From positions 1 to 48,820 of the forward strand of contig UQMQ01000001.1 of assembly GCA_900542245.1 (NCBI GenBank): a stretch of DNA of 48,820 nt, read 5' to 3'. The notes below the pieces were generated by a model. The model was not told where the DNA came from. It did no database searches and saw nothing but the letters and a program-made list of their open reading frames with translations. A program made the translations under genes and the position numbers. This DNA comes from an uncultured Eubacteriales bacterium (GTDB lineage Bacteria > Bacillota > Clostridia > Peptostreptococcales > Anaerovoracaceae). Shown here piece after piece: positions 41,987-48,820 of this stretch. Every line of letters begins with the position of its first letter. The stretch's first letter is position 1.

Positions 41987-43735
41987 ATGAAAGTAGTAGT
42001 TGGACAAGGCAGCTGCGGTATCGCAACCGGTGCCAAGAAAACTGCCGCAGAATTGGAAAAGCAGATCGCAGAGAGAGGCCTTGATGTAAAAGTTGACATT
42101 ACAGGCTGTGTCGGTACCTGCTATCTGGAACCAATTGTGGATGTATATGACGATAACGGCGAAATGACCAGATACGTCAAAGTGCAGCCGGACAAGGTGG
42201 CTGAGATCGTCGAAAGTCATTTAGTGAACCATAAAGTCTGTCAGGCGTACGCGATCACACCGGAAGACGAGCAGTTCCTCGACAAACAGCAGAGAGTTGT
42301 ATTGAGAAACTGCGGTAAGATCAACCCGGAGAACATCGATGAATACCTTGCAGTAGATGGATACAAAGCCATCGAAAAGGTACTTAAGACCATGAAGCCG
42401 GAGGAAGTTATCGAAGAAATCAAGATCTCCGGTCTGAGAGGCAGAGGCGGCGCGGGCTTCCCGACCTGGTTCAAGTGGAATGCTGCCAAAGCAAGTCCGG
42501 GAAAGGAAAAATATTTAGTCTGTAACGCGGACGAAGGAGATCCGGGTGCATTCATGGACCGTTCCGTTCTGGAAGGCGACCCGCATTCTCTGCTGGAAGG
42601 CATGATCATCGGCGGTTACGCAATGGGCGCATCTCAGGGCGTGATCTACTGCCGTGCGGAATATCCGCTCGCGATCAAGAGACTGGAAATCGCAATGGCA
42701 CAGGCAAGAGAAAGAGGCTATCTGGGCAAGAACATCTTTGGCAGCGGCTTTGACTTTGACATTTACATCAAGGCCGGCGCAGGCGCATTCGTATGCGGAG
42801 AAGAAACTGCACTGATCGCATCTCTGGAGGGCGAAAGAGGTATGCCGCGTCTGAAACCGCCATTCCCTGCAGCGAAGGGCTTCTGGCAGAAACCGACCGA
42901 CATCAATAACGTAGAAACACTCGCAAACGTGCCTTGGATCATTTTCAACGGCGGCGCTGCGTTCGGCAAGTTCGGTACCGAAGCTTCCAAGGGTACCAAG
43001 GTATTCGCGCTGGCAGGCAAGATCAAGAAGGGCGGTCTGGTAGAGGTTCCGATGGGCATGACCTTAAAAGAGGTACTGTTCGGCATCGGCGGCGGCATCA
43101 AGAACGACAGACAGTTCAAGGCGGTGCAGATGGGCGGACCATCCGGCGGCTGTATTCCGGCAAGCCTGATCGACACGCCGGTTACATACGAAGATATCAA
43201 CAAGACCGGCGCGATTGTAGGCTCCGGCGGTATGATCGTTATGGACGAAGATACCTGTATGGTTGACATGGCGAGATACTTCCTGAACTTCACCCGCGAC
43301 GAATCCTGCGGTAAGTGTAACTACTGCCGGATCGGCACCAAGAGAATGCTGGAAATCCTCGAAAGGATCACCAGAGGCGAAGGCAGAGACGGCGATATCG
43401 AACTGCTGGAAGAACTGGCAGGCAAGATCAAGGACGGCTCGCTCTGCGGTCTCGGACAGACAGCTCCAAACCCTGTTCTTACGACGATCAAATACTTCCG
43501 GAACGAATACGAAGACCATATTTACAACCACAAGTGTACAGCAGCCTCCTGTAAGGCGCTCGTAACTTATACGATCACTGACGCATGTAAGGGTTGTACC
43601 GCTTGCGCACGCAAGTGTCCGGTCGGCGCGATTTCCGGCGAAGTCAAACAGAAGCATGTTATCGATAAAGAAAAGTGCATCAAGTGCGGCAAGTGCTTAG
43701 AAACCTGCAAGTTTGGTGCGATCGAAAAGAAATAG
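41987..43735 (+). CDS. stnB: NuoF-like NADH/FMN subunit with C-terminal ferredoxins (Stn-type)
   Basis: A 582-residue NuoF/HydB-type flavoprotein that exchanges electrons with NAD(H). The N-terminal ~85 residues are a thioredoxin-like ferredoxin, but only three ligand-like cysteines are obvious (GSCGIATG, TGCVGTC). The FMN/NAD core follows: GLRGRGGAGFPTWFKW, LVCNADEGDPGAFMDRSVLE. The SLBB region comes next, then the 4Fe-4S site ESCGKCNYCRIGT with LCGLGQTAPNP. The C-terminus adds two 4Fe-4S ferredoxin motifs (CKGCTACARKCP and CIKCGKCLETC). This arrangement is typical of bifurcating NAD-linked complexes. It starts 11 bases after the first gene. Confidence 0.93.
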   Translation: MKVVVGQGSCGIATGAKKTAAELEKQIAERGLDVKVDITGCVGTCYLEPIVDVYDDNGEMTRYVKVQPDKVAEIVESHLVNHKVCQAYAITPEDEQFLDKQQRVVLRNCGKINPENIDEYLAVDGYKAIEKVLKTMKPEEVIEEIKISGLRGRGGAGFPTWFKWNAAKASPGKEKYLVCNADEGDPGAFMDRSVLEGDPHSLLEGMIIGGYAMGASQGVIYCRAEYPLAIKRLEIAMAQARERGYLGKNIFGSGFDFDIYIKAGAGAFVCGEETALIASLEGERGMPRLKPPFPAAKGFWQKPTDINNVETLANVPWIIFNGGAAFGKFGTEASKGTKVFALAGKIKKGGLVEVPMGMTLKEVLFGIGGGIKNDRQFKAVQMGGPSGGCIPASLIDTPVTYEDINKTGAIVGSGGMIVMDEDTCMVDMARYFLNFTRDESCGKCNYCRIGTKRMLEILERITRGEGRDGDIELLEELAGKIKDGSLCGLGQTAPNPVLTTIKYFRNEYEDHIYNHKCTAASCKALVTYTITDACKGCTACARKCPVGAISGEVKQKHVIDKEKCIKCGKCLETCKFGAIEKK

Positions 43736-43752
43736 GGAGGAGGAAAAAGGTA

Positions 43753-46700
43753 ATGAATAAATATAGATTAAACATTAACGGCAAAGAAGTTACCGGATTT
43801 GCCGGACAGACTATTCTTGAAGTTGCCAGAGAAAATGATATTTTCATTCCGACTCTTTGCTACGATGAAAGAACAAAAATTTACGGTTCCTGCGGTTTAT
43901 GTATGTGTGAAGTGGACGGCAATCCGAAGCTCTGCAAAGCATGTGCAACAGAAATCGCACCGGGCATGATCGTAAACACCAATACCGATCGTGTCATCGA
44001 ATCCAGAAAGACAAACCTTGAGCTGCTGCTTTCCAACCATACGGGTGACTGCAGACCGCCTTGCGTACTGGCATGTCCGGCGCATACCGACTGTCAGGGC
44101 TATGTCGGTCTGATCGCGAACGGCGAATTTGAGGCTGCGCTCGAGCTTGTGAAGGATAAAATTCCGCTGCCTGCAGCGCTGGGCAGAGTATGTCCGCATC
44201 CATGCGAAGAAGCCTGCAGAAGAGGTCTTGTGGACGAACCGATCTCCATTCAGCAGTTAAAGAGATTCGCGGCGGATCAGGATCTTGACGGCGACAGATT
44301 CATTCCGGAATGTGACGAAGATACCGGTAAGAGTGTTGCCATCATCGGCGGCGGCCCGATGGGCTTATCCGCGGCATACTTCTTAAGACAGATGGGACAC
44401 AGAGTCACCGTATTCGAATCCATGCCGAAGGCAGGCGGTATGCTCCGCTACGGTATTCCGGAATACAGACTTCCAAAGGCTGTCTTAGATGAAGAAATCG
44501 CAACCATCGAAATGATGGGCGTGGAAATCATCACCAATACCAAGATCGGCGTGGATATTCCGTTTGAAACCGTTCGCGCAGACTTCGACGCGGTACTCCT
44601 TGGCATCGGCGCGTGGGTATCTACCGGCGTAGGCTGCAAGGGCGAGGACGCGGAAGGCGTGATCGGCGGTATTGATTTCCTGCGTAAGGTTGTCAGAAAC
44701 GAAGAAATCGGCATGGGCGAAAAGGTCGCGATCGTCGGCGGCGGCAACACCGCGATGGACGCATGCAGAACTGCGGTCAGACTCGGCGCGAAGGAAGTCT
44801 ATAATATCTACAGAAGAACCAAGGACGAAATGCCTGCGGATATGGTAGAAATCGAAGAAGCTGAAGAAGAAGGCGTTATCTTTAAGAATCTGACCAACCC
44901 GATCGAAGTCGTCAAGGACGAAAACGGTCATGTCAAAGAAGTCATCTTACAGGTGATGGAACTCGGCGAACCGGATGCCTCCGGCAGAAGAAAACCGATT
45001 CCGGTAGAGGGCAAGACCGAAACACTGGCGATCGACACCATGATCCTTGCCATCGGACAGGCCGTTGACGCTTCCATCTTTGACTGCGACAAGACCAGAA
45101 AGAACGCGATCGCTTACGATCCGGAAACCTTCATGACCAGCATGCCGGGCGTATTCGCGGGCGGCGACTGCGGTAACGATAAGATTTCCATCGCGGTCGA
45201 AGCCATCGCTGACGCGCGCAAGGCATCCGACGTGATCGACGCTTATCTTGCGGGCGAAGAAGTGAAATATGAAAAGCCTTATGTCGTTGAAAGAGACGAT
45301 ATTACCGAAAAGACCTTCGAAGACAGAGAAAGACTCTGCAGACAGACTCTGCCGCAGCTTAGTCCGGAAGAAAGAAAGGATAACTTCAGCGAAGTCATTC
45401 CTTGCGCGTTCACCGAAGAACAGGCGATGGCGGAGGCTTCCAGATGTCTGGAATGCGGCTGTCACGACTATTTCGAATGTAAGCTGATCGACTTTGCGAA
45501 CCAGTACGATGTCAAACCGGAAAGATTCGCGGGCGACAAGAACACCATCGAATTTGAGGATGAGCATCCGTTCATCGTCAGAGACCCGAACAAGTGTATC
45601 CTTTGCGGCCTTTGCGTCAGAGTCTGCGACGAAGTTGTCGGCGTCGGCGCGCTGGGTCTGGTACACAGAGGTTTCGATACGGTTGTCAAACCGAACATGG
45701 AAAAACCGCTGGCTGAGTCCGGCTGTATCTCCTGCGGTCAGTGCGTCAGCGTTTGTCCGACCGGCGCGCTGCAGGAAAGAACGACCATGATCAAGGAAAC
45801 ACCGCTTCCGACAGAAGAAACCGAAACAACCTGTTCCTACTGCTCCGTTGGCTGCTCCTTGAAGCTGGAGTCCTACGGCGATATGCTGATCAAGGCAAAC
45901 CCGGACAAGGAAGGCGTTGTGAACAAAGGCCTGATCTGCGGCAAGGGCAAATGGGGCTTCGACTGTTCCGTACTGGAGGACAAGTTAGAAGATCCGTATG
46001 TTAAAGAGGACGGAGAATTCAGAGAAGCAGACTACCACGAAGCGCTGGTTCTCATCGCTAAGAGAATGCAGTCTATCGGCGCGAAATACGGCAAGGACGC
46101 GATCGCGGTTTCGATTTCCGACAGATATACCAATGAAGAAGCTTACGCGATCAAGAAGATGGCAAACGTCATCGGCGCGAAGGTTCTCTGCATGAACGCG
46201 AGAGAAAACGGTCTGGCAGAAGTTTTAGGCTTCGATGCGTCCCCGAACACCATCGACGAGCTGCTTTCCACCAATGTCATCCTCAAAGTCGGCTTTAACG
46301 ACGAAGACTCCAGAGTCATTTCGCTGAAGCTGAAACAGGCGGCAGAGGCAGGCGCGCGCATCATCGATGTCTGCAACGGCGAAAACAGCCTTGGTTTCCT
46401 CAAGGAAATCGCGAAAGCCATCGTGGACAGCGGTAAGGCAAAACAGGCAGAAGGTTACGACGCGTTTGCGGCATCTTTGGCGAATGTCAAGGTTTCCGAC
46501 GCAGCGAAGGAAATCGCTGACGCGTACCTTGGCGCGAAGAAAGCCATGATCGTTTACCAGCAGAACAATCTGACGGTTGACGCTGCGAAGCTGATCGGCG
46601 ATATCGCCCTGCTCTCCGGACACATCGGCGGACCGAGAAACGGTATCCTGATGATTAAACCGAAGAACAATTCCCAGGGTCTTGTGGATCTGGGCATCCA

Positions 46701-47214
46701 CGCGGGTAAGGAAGCGCTGGCAGGCGTGAAAGCCTTATTCGTATTCGGCGAAAACGCGGACATCGATACCGATGCGCTGGAATTCCTGGCGGTATGTGAT
46801 ACACACATGACAGAGCTGGCAGCAAAAGCAAACGTTGTGCTTCCGGGAACCGGATTCGCGAGCACAGACGGTACCTATACCAATACCGAAAGAAGACTGC
46901 AGCCTGTTACCGCAGCCATCGACGAGGATATTTTCCTGTCCAACTGGGAGATCGCCGCGGAGATCGCAGAAATCTTCGAAGAAGTATTCGGATGGGAAAC
47001 TGAACAGGATATCTCCGACGAGATGTGCGACACCGTACCGGCGTATAAATATGCTGAGATCGGTGAGGTGCTCGACGGCGTACTGGTTCCGACGGATGAA
47101 GCAAAGCTTGTCGTTGTCGGTGACGGCGCGGCCTTTGACGCGCTCCCTTGCACAGACAGCCTGATGCAGTGCATCACAGATAGACTGCCAAAGCCTGCAA
47201 ATCCGACAGCATAA
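43753..47214 (+). CDS. stnC: Large redox subunit: 2Fe-2S + GltD/NfnB-like + 2x4Fe-4S + NuoG-like domain (Stn-type)
   Basis: A 1153-residue mosaic. Residues 1-~80 are a 2Fe-2S ferredoxin (CYDERTKIYGSCGLCMCEVD). ~95-520 form a GltD/NfnB-like FAD-NADPH domain (CRPPCVLACPAHTDCQGY, VAIIGGGPMGLSAAYF, IVGGGNTAMDACRTAVRLG, PGVFAGGDCGND). ~600-675 hold two 4Fe-4S motifs (CILCGLCVRVC, CISCGQCVSVCP). From ~690 comes a molybdopterin-oxidoreductase-type Fe-S domain (CSYCSVGCSLKL) and a shortened NuoG-like domain. The catalytic Cys/Sec position of formate dehydrogenase is not conserved, and no [FeFe]-hydrogenase H-cluster motif is present, so it is neither enzyme. Likely role: the NADPH side and bifurcation site of a ferredoxin/NADH/NADPH transhydrogenase. 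The ATG at 43753 follows GGGAGGAGG. Confidence 0.82.
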   Translation: MNKYRLNINGKEVTGFAGQTILEVARENDIFIPTLCYDERTKIYGSCGLCMCEVDGNPKLCKACATEIAPGMIVNTNTDRVIESRKTNLELLLSNHTGDCRPPCVLACPAHTDCQGYVGLIANGEFEAALELVKDKIPLPAALGRVCPHPCEEACRRGLVDEPISIQQLKRFAADQDLDGDRFIPECDEDTGKSVAIIGGGPMGLSAAYFLRQMGHRVTVFESMPKAGGMLRYGIPEYRLPKAVLDEEIATIEMMGVEIITNTKIGVDIPFETVRADFDAVLLGIGAWVSTGVGCKGEDAEGVIGGIDFLRKVVRNEEIGMGEKVAIVGGGNTAMDACRTAVRLGAKEVYNIYRRTKDEMPADMVEIEEAEEEGVIFKNLTNPIEVVKDENGHVKEVILQVMELGEPDASGRRKPIPVEGKTETLAIDTMILAIGQAVDASIFDCDKTRKNAIAYDPETFMTSMPGVFAGGDCGNDKISIAVEAIADARKASDVIDAYLAGEEVKYEKPYVVERDDITEKTFEDRERLCRQTLPQLSPEERKDNFSEVIPCAFTEEQAMAEASRCLECGCHDYFECKLIDFANQYDVKPERFAGDKNTIEFEDEHPFIVRDPNKCILCGLCVRVCDEVVGVGALGLVHRGFDTVVKPNMEKPLAESGCISCGQCVSVCPTGALQERTTMIKETPLPTEETETTCSYCSVGCSLKLESYGDMLIKANPDKEGVVNKGLICGKGKWGFDCSVLEDKLEDPYVKEDGEFREADYHEALVLIAKRMQSIGAKYGKDAIAVSISDRYTNEEAYAIKKMANVIGAKVLCMNARENGLAEVLGFDASPNTIDELLSTNVILKVGFNDEDSRVISLKLKQAAEAGARIIDVCNGENSLGFLKEIAKAIVDSGKAKQAEGYDAFAASLANVKVSDAAKEIADAYLGAKKAMIVYQQNNLTVDAAKLIGDIALLSGHIGGPRNGILMIKPKNNSQGLVDLGIHAGKEALAGVKALFVFGENADIDTDALEFLAVCDTHMTELAAKANVVLPGTGFASTDGTYTNTERRLQPVTAAIDEDIFLSNWEIAAEIAEIFEEVFGWETEQDISDEMCDTVPAYKYAEIGEVLDGVLVPTDEAKLVVVGDGAAFDALPCTDSLMQCITDRLPKPANPTA

Positions 47215-47261
47215 GAGATATAAACCAAAAATAGGAACGGTGAAATGCACCGATCGTCACG

Positions 47262-47290
47262 AAAAACCCCTTGCAAAATGAGGGGTTTTT
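47262..47290 (+). terminator. Rho-independent terminator of the redox operon
   Basis: AAAAACCCCT (47262-47271) pairs perfectly with AGGGGTTTTT (47281-47290), followed by CTTTTT. It ends the three-gene transhydrogenase operon. Confidence 0.92.
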
Positions 47291-47357
47291 CTTTTTGCGC
47301 GGGTGATCCGCAGACCGATCGGAACCGGGAAATCGTGTTAAAATTTCGCAAGTTTAC

Positions 47358-47386
47358 TGGACAGGTTCGGGCTTTTATGTTATGCT
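47358..47386 (+). promoter_or_regulatory. Promoter of azlCD
   Basis: TGGACA (47358-47363), 17 bases, TATGCT (47381-47386). The start is expected near 47393, which places the TTG at 47405 too close and supports translation from the ATG at 47450. Confidence 0.65.
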
Positions 47387-47449
47387 GATATCTGTATTTG
47401 TTGTTTGTACATACAAGAATTACGCAGAAAGATTAGAGGAAAGAACAAA

Positions 47450-48205
47450 ATGGAACAAGCGCAAACACAACAAAAAGAAGCGCAGAAACCAGCCGGAGGT
47501 TCAAAAAGGATTCGCAGGAAAGCATTTGTCAAAACTCTGCCTGTCATGTGCAGTTACCTCTTCATCGGGCTGGTCTACGGCATGCTGATGGAAAATGCGG
47601 GTTTCGCGTGGTATTATTCGCTGTTCACCAGCTTCACAGTCTATACCGGCGCGTTTCAGTTCGTCCTAGTGACCTTCCTGTCGAGCGGAGCGAGTCTGAT
47701 CACCGTAGCTCTGACCGCATTTTTAATGAACAGCAGACAGACCTTTTACAGCCTGTCCTTTATTGAAGACTTTAACCGGATGGGGAAACGCAAGAGCTAT
47801 ATGATCCGCACCATGACGGATGAAACCTACGCGCTGAACTGCTCGGTGGACAAAGAGGATCCGGATCGGCAGCCACTCATGTTCTGGATGGCGGTATACA
47901 GCCGTTTCTACTGGCTTGCAGCCTCCGCGCTCGGCGGCATCGCCGGACAACTGATCCCGTACGACCTGAGCGGCATTGATTTTTGCATGACAGCCTTGTT
48001 TGTGATCCTGTTTATCGACCAGTGGGAGAAGGCTGATGATCACAAGCCTGCGATCTTAGGTCTCAGCATCGCGATAGCCTGTCTGGTCCTTTTCGGCGCC
48101 AGATCCTTCATGCTGCCGGCACTGATCCTTGTTTCAGGCATTCTGTTGATCACGATTCGCTGTGAAGAAGGGAAAACGAAGGCGGAGGAGGCGAAAAAGT
48201 CATGA
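47450..48205 (+). CDS. azlC: AzlC family branched-chain amino acid exporter, large subunit
   Basis: A 251-residue membrane protein of the LIV-E family. With AzlD it exports branched-chain amino acids or analogues. A hydrophilic Gln/Lys-rich N-terminus (~1-25) precedes about five to seven membrane helices. VMCSYLFIGLVYGMLMENAG, YTGAFQFVLVTFL and FLMNSRQTFYSLSFIEDF are AzlC signatures. I choose ATG 47450, with AGAGGAAAG about ten bases upstream, over a longer TTG start. The TGA overlaps the azlD ATG (ATGA), indicating coupling. The substrate is inferred from the family only. Confidence 0.92.
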   Translation: MEQAQTQQKEAQKPAGGSKRIRRKAFVKTLPVMCSYLFIGLVYGMLMENAGFAWYYSLFTSFTVYTGAFQFVLVTFLSSGASLITVALTAFLMNSRQTFYSLSFIEDFNRMGKRKSYMIRTMTDETYALNCSVDKEDPDRQPLMFWMAVYSRFYWLAASALGGIAGQLIPYDLSGIDFCMTALFVILFIDQWEKADDHKPAILGLSIAIACLVLFGARSFMLPALILVSGILLITIRCEEGKTKAEEAKKS

Positions 48206-48519
48206 AAGCTATTTTGACCATTTTGGTTTCGGCAGTCATTACACTGGGACTGCGCGCTTTCCCGTTTCTGGTCTTTCACGGCGACCGGCAGATGCCGCAG
48301 ATGCTCAAGGATCTGGGTAATGTACTTCCTGCCGCGATCATGGCAGTTTTGGTGGTATACTGCCTGAAGGATGTCACGACCGCCTTTGCCGATACCGGTC
48401 TGTGGCAGGTGATCGCCGCATTGGCGACAGGCATCTGCTATAAGTGCAGCCATAACACCTTTGTCAGCATCGTGCTGGGAACTGCGTGCTATATGATCCT
48501 GCTTCGCCTGCAAATTTGA
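48202..48519 (+). CDS. azlD: AzlD family branched-chain amino acid exporter, small subunit
   Basis: A 105-residue, three- to four-helix membrane protein, the partner of AzlC. AVITLGLRAFPFLVF and LGNVLPAAIMAVLVVYCLKD are typical AzlD segments, and the length is normal (~100-110). It overlaps azlC by four bases, and a GGAGGAGG-like stretch at the end of azlC serves as its binding site. Confidence 0.92.
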   Translation: MKAILTILVSAVITLGLRAFPFLVFHGDRQMPQMLKDLGNVLPAAIMAVLVVYCLKDVTTAFADTGLWQVIAALATGICYKCSHNTFVSIVLGTACYMILLRLQI

Positions 48520-48714
48520 ACACATGGACGAATTATGACGAACGTATGAAAAAAATGTGAAAAAACCGAAAAAAATTTTATTCCCCTTGTAACCTTTTGT
48601 GCTTCTGCGGTGAGTATATTATGAAAGCGTTAAGAAACCCGGTTTCACCGATCGTTTTTTAGCGGCAGACTTTCAAAAAACAGAAATAAATCAAAGTACA
48701 AGGAGGAATAAGAA

Positions 48715-48789
48715 ATGAAAAATTTATTGCCATTAGTTTTTATCACCGGTATTATGTTATTATTCTCCGCTTGTAGTACTTTAGTGTAA
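48715..48789 (+). CDS. 24-residue lipoprotein-like peptide
   Basis: The ATG is seven bases after AAGGAGG, and the frame ends at TAA (48787-48789). The peptide has a Lys at position 2, a hydrophobic stretch (LLPLVFITGIMLLF), and a lipobox-like SAC at 18-20, leaving only CSTLV after cleavage. This resembles entericidin-type mini-lipoproteins or the lipoprotein signal peptides that give rise to short signalling peptides. The upstream 48520-48714 spacer is AT-rich, with a small hairpin GAAAC-CCG-GTTTC (48634-48646) and TATATTATG as a possible -10. The window ends 31 bases later, so a linked downstream gene cannot be seen. Confidence 0.5.
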   Translation: MKNLLPLVFITGIMLLFSACSTLV

Positions 48790-48820
48790 ACAAAGTATAC
48801 AAAAGGGGAACAGTTGCATA

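Noticed and set aside
43753..47214. Reading the large redox subunit as formate dehydrogenase or [FeFe] hydrogenase
   Set aside because: The Cys/Sec active-site region of formate dehydrogenase is not conserved, and none of the hydrogenase H-cluster cysteine motifs is present; the GltD insert fits the Stn type better.
1..48820. CRISPR arrays, insertion sequences, rRNA genes
   Set aside because: I saw no regularly spaced repeats, transposase genes with inverted ends, or rRNA-like sequence anywhere in the window.

Overview
The window looks like a chromosomal segment from an anaerobic, low-to-mid GC Gram-positive bacterium of class Clostridia. The evidence is the core gene order (polA-coaE, yajC-secDF-rel-dtd, hisS-aspS, nadD-yqeK-rsfS, mltG-trmR-trhP), a radical-SAM HemZ protein, 2Fe-2S/4Fe-4S/FMN redox subunits, and strong AGGAGG-type ribosome binding sites. 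By eye the left ~10.6 kb is clearly more AT-rich than the rest and reads almost entirely leftward. From ~11.9 kb onward every protein gene reads rightward at higher GC. The change falls in a gene-poor stretch with gene remnants next to a tRNA-Ala gene, so the left block is probably an acquired island. The species cannot be named from this alone.

Left block (1-10.6 kb). An AraC-type regulator faces away from a gene whose start codon is the first three bases of the window. It is followed on the minus strand by a six-gene operon, in transcription order: VTC-type polyphosphate polymerase domain, DUF4956 membrane protein, CotH-like kinase, membrane-anchored glycoside-hydrolase-like protein, HEAT-repeat membrane protein, and family 2 glycosyltransferase. 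The operon has a good sigma-70-type promoter, very short gaps or 4-base overlaps, and a terminator at its end. Directly upstream, same strand, is a membrane-bound GGDEF diguanylate cyclase. I infer a cell-envelope or exopolymer system combining polysaccharide synthesis with polyphosphate or phosphoryl transfer, possibly under c-di-GMP influence. This is the best candidate for an undescribed system.

Boundary (10.6-11.9 kb). It holds two gene remnants, hairpins, a possible 41-residue ORF, and tRNA-Ala(GGC) with encoded CCA. Then come yebC with a near-consensus promoter, a 6S-like RNA, polA, coaE, an anchored family 5 solute-binding protein and tRNA-Leu(CAA).

Centre (18-36 kb). This is a long housekeeping run: yajC, secDF, rel, dtd, a metallo-hydrolase, hemZ, hisS, aspS, an unusual zinc-ribbon/DUF6054-like/NadD fusion, yqeK, rsfS, leuS and RNase J. 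A 560-base GC-rich, repeat- and hairpin-containing spacer follows.

Right part (36-48.8 kb). YlbF, EF-P, MltG, the tRNA U34 modification pair TrmR/TrhP, and a soluble CorC-like CBS protein come first. A three-gene NuoE/NuoF/GltD-NuoG cluster follows, matching the Stn-type electron-bifurcating transhydrogenase. Then come an AzlCD branched-chain amino acid exporter and, at the edge, a 24-codon lipoprotein-like peptide gene.
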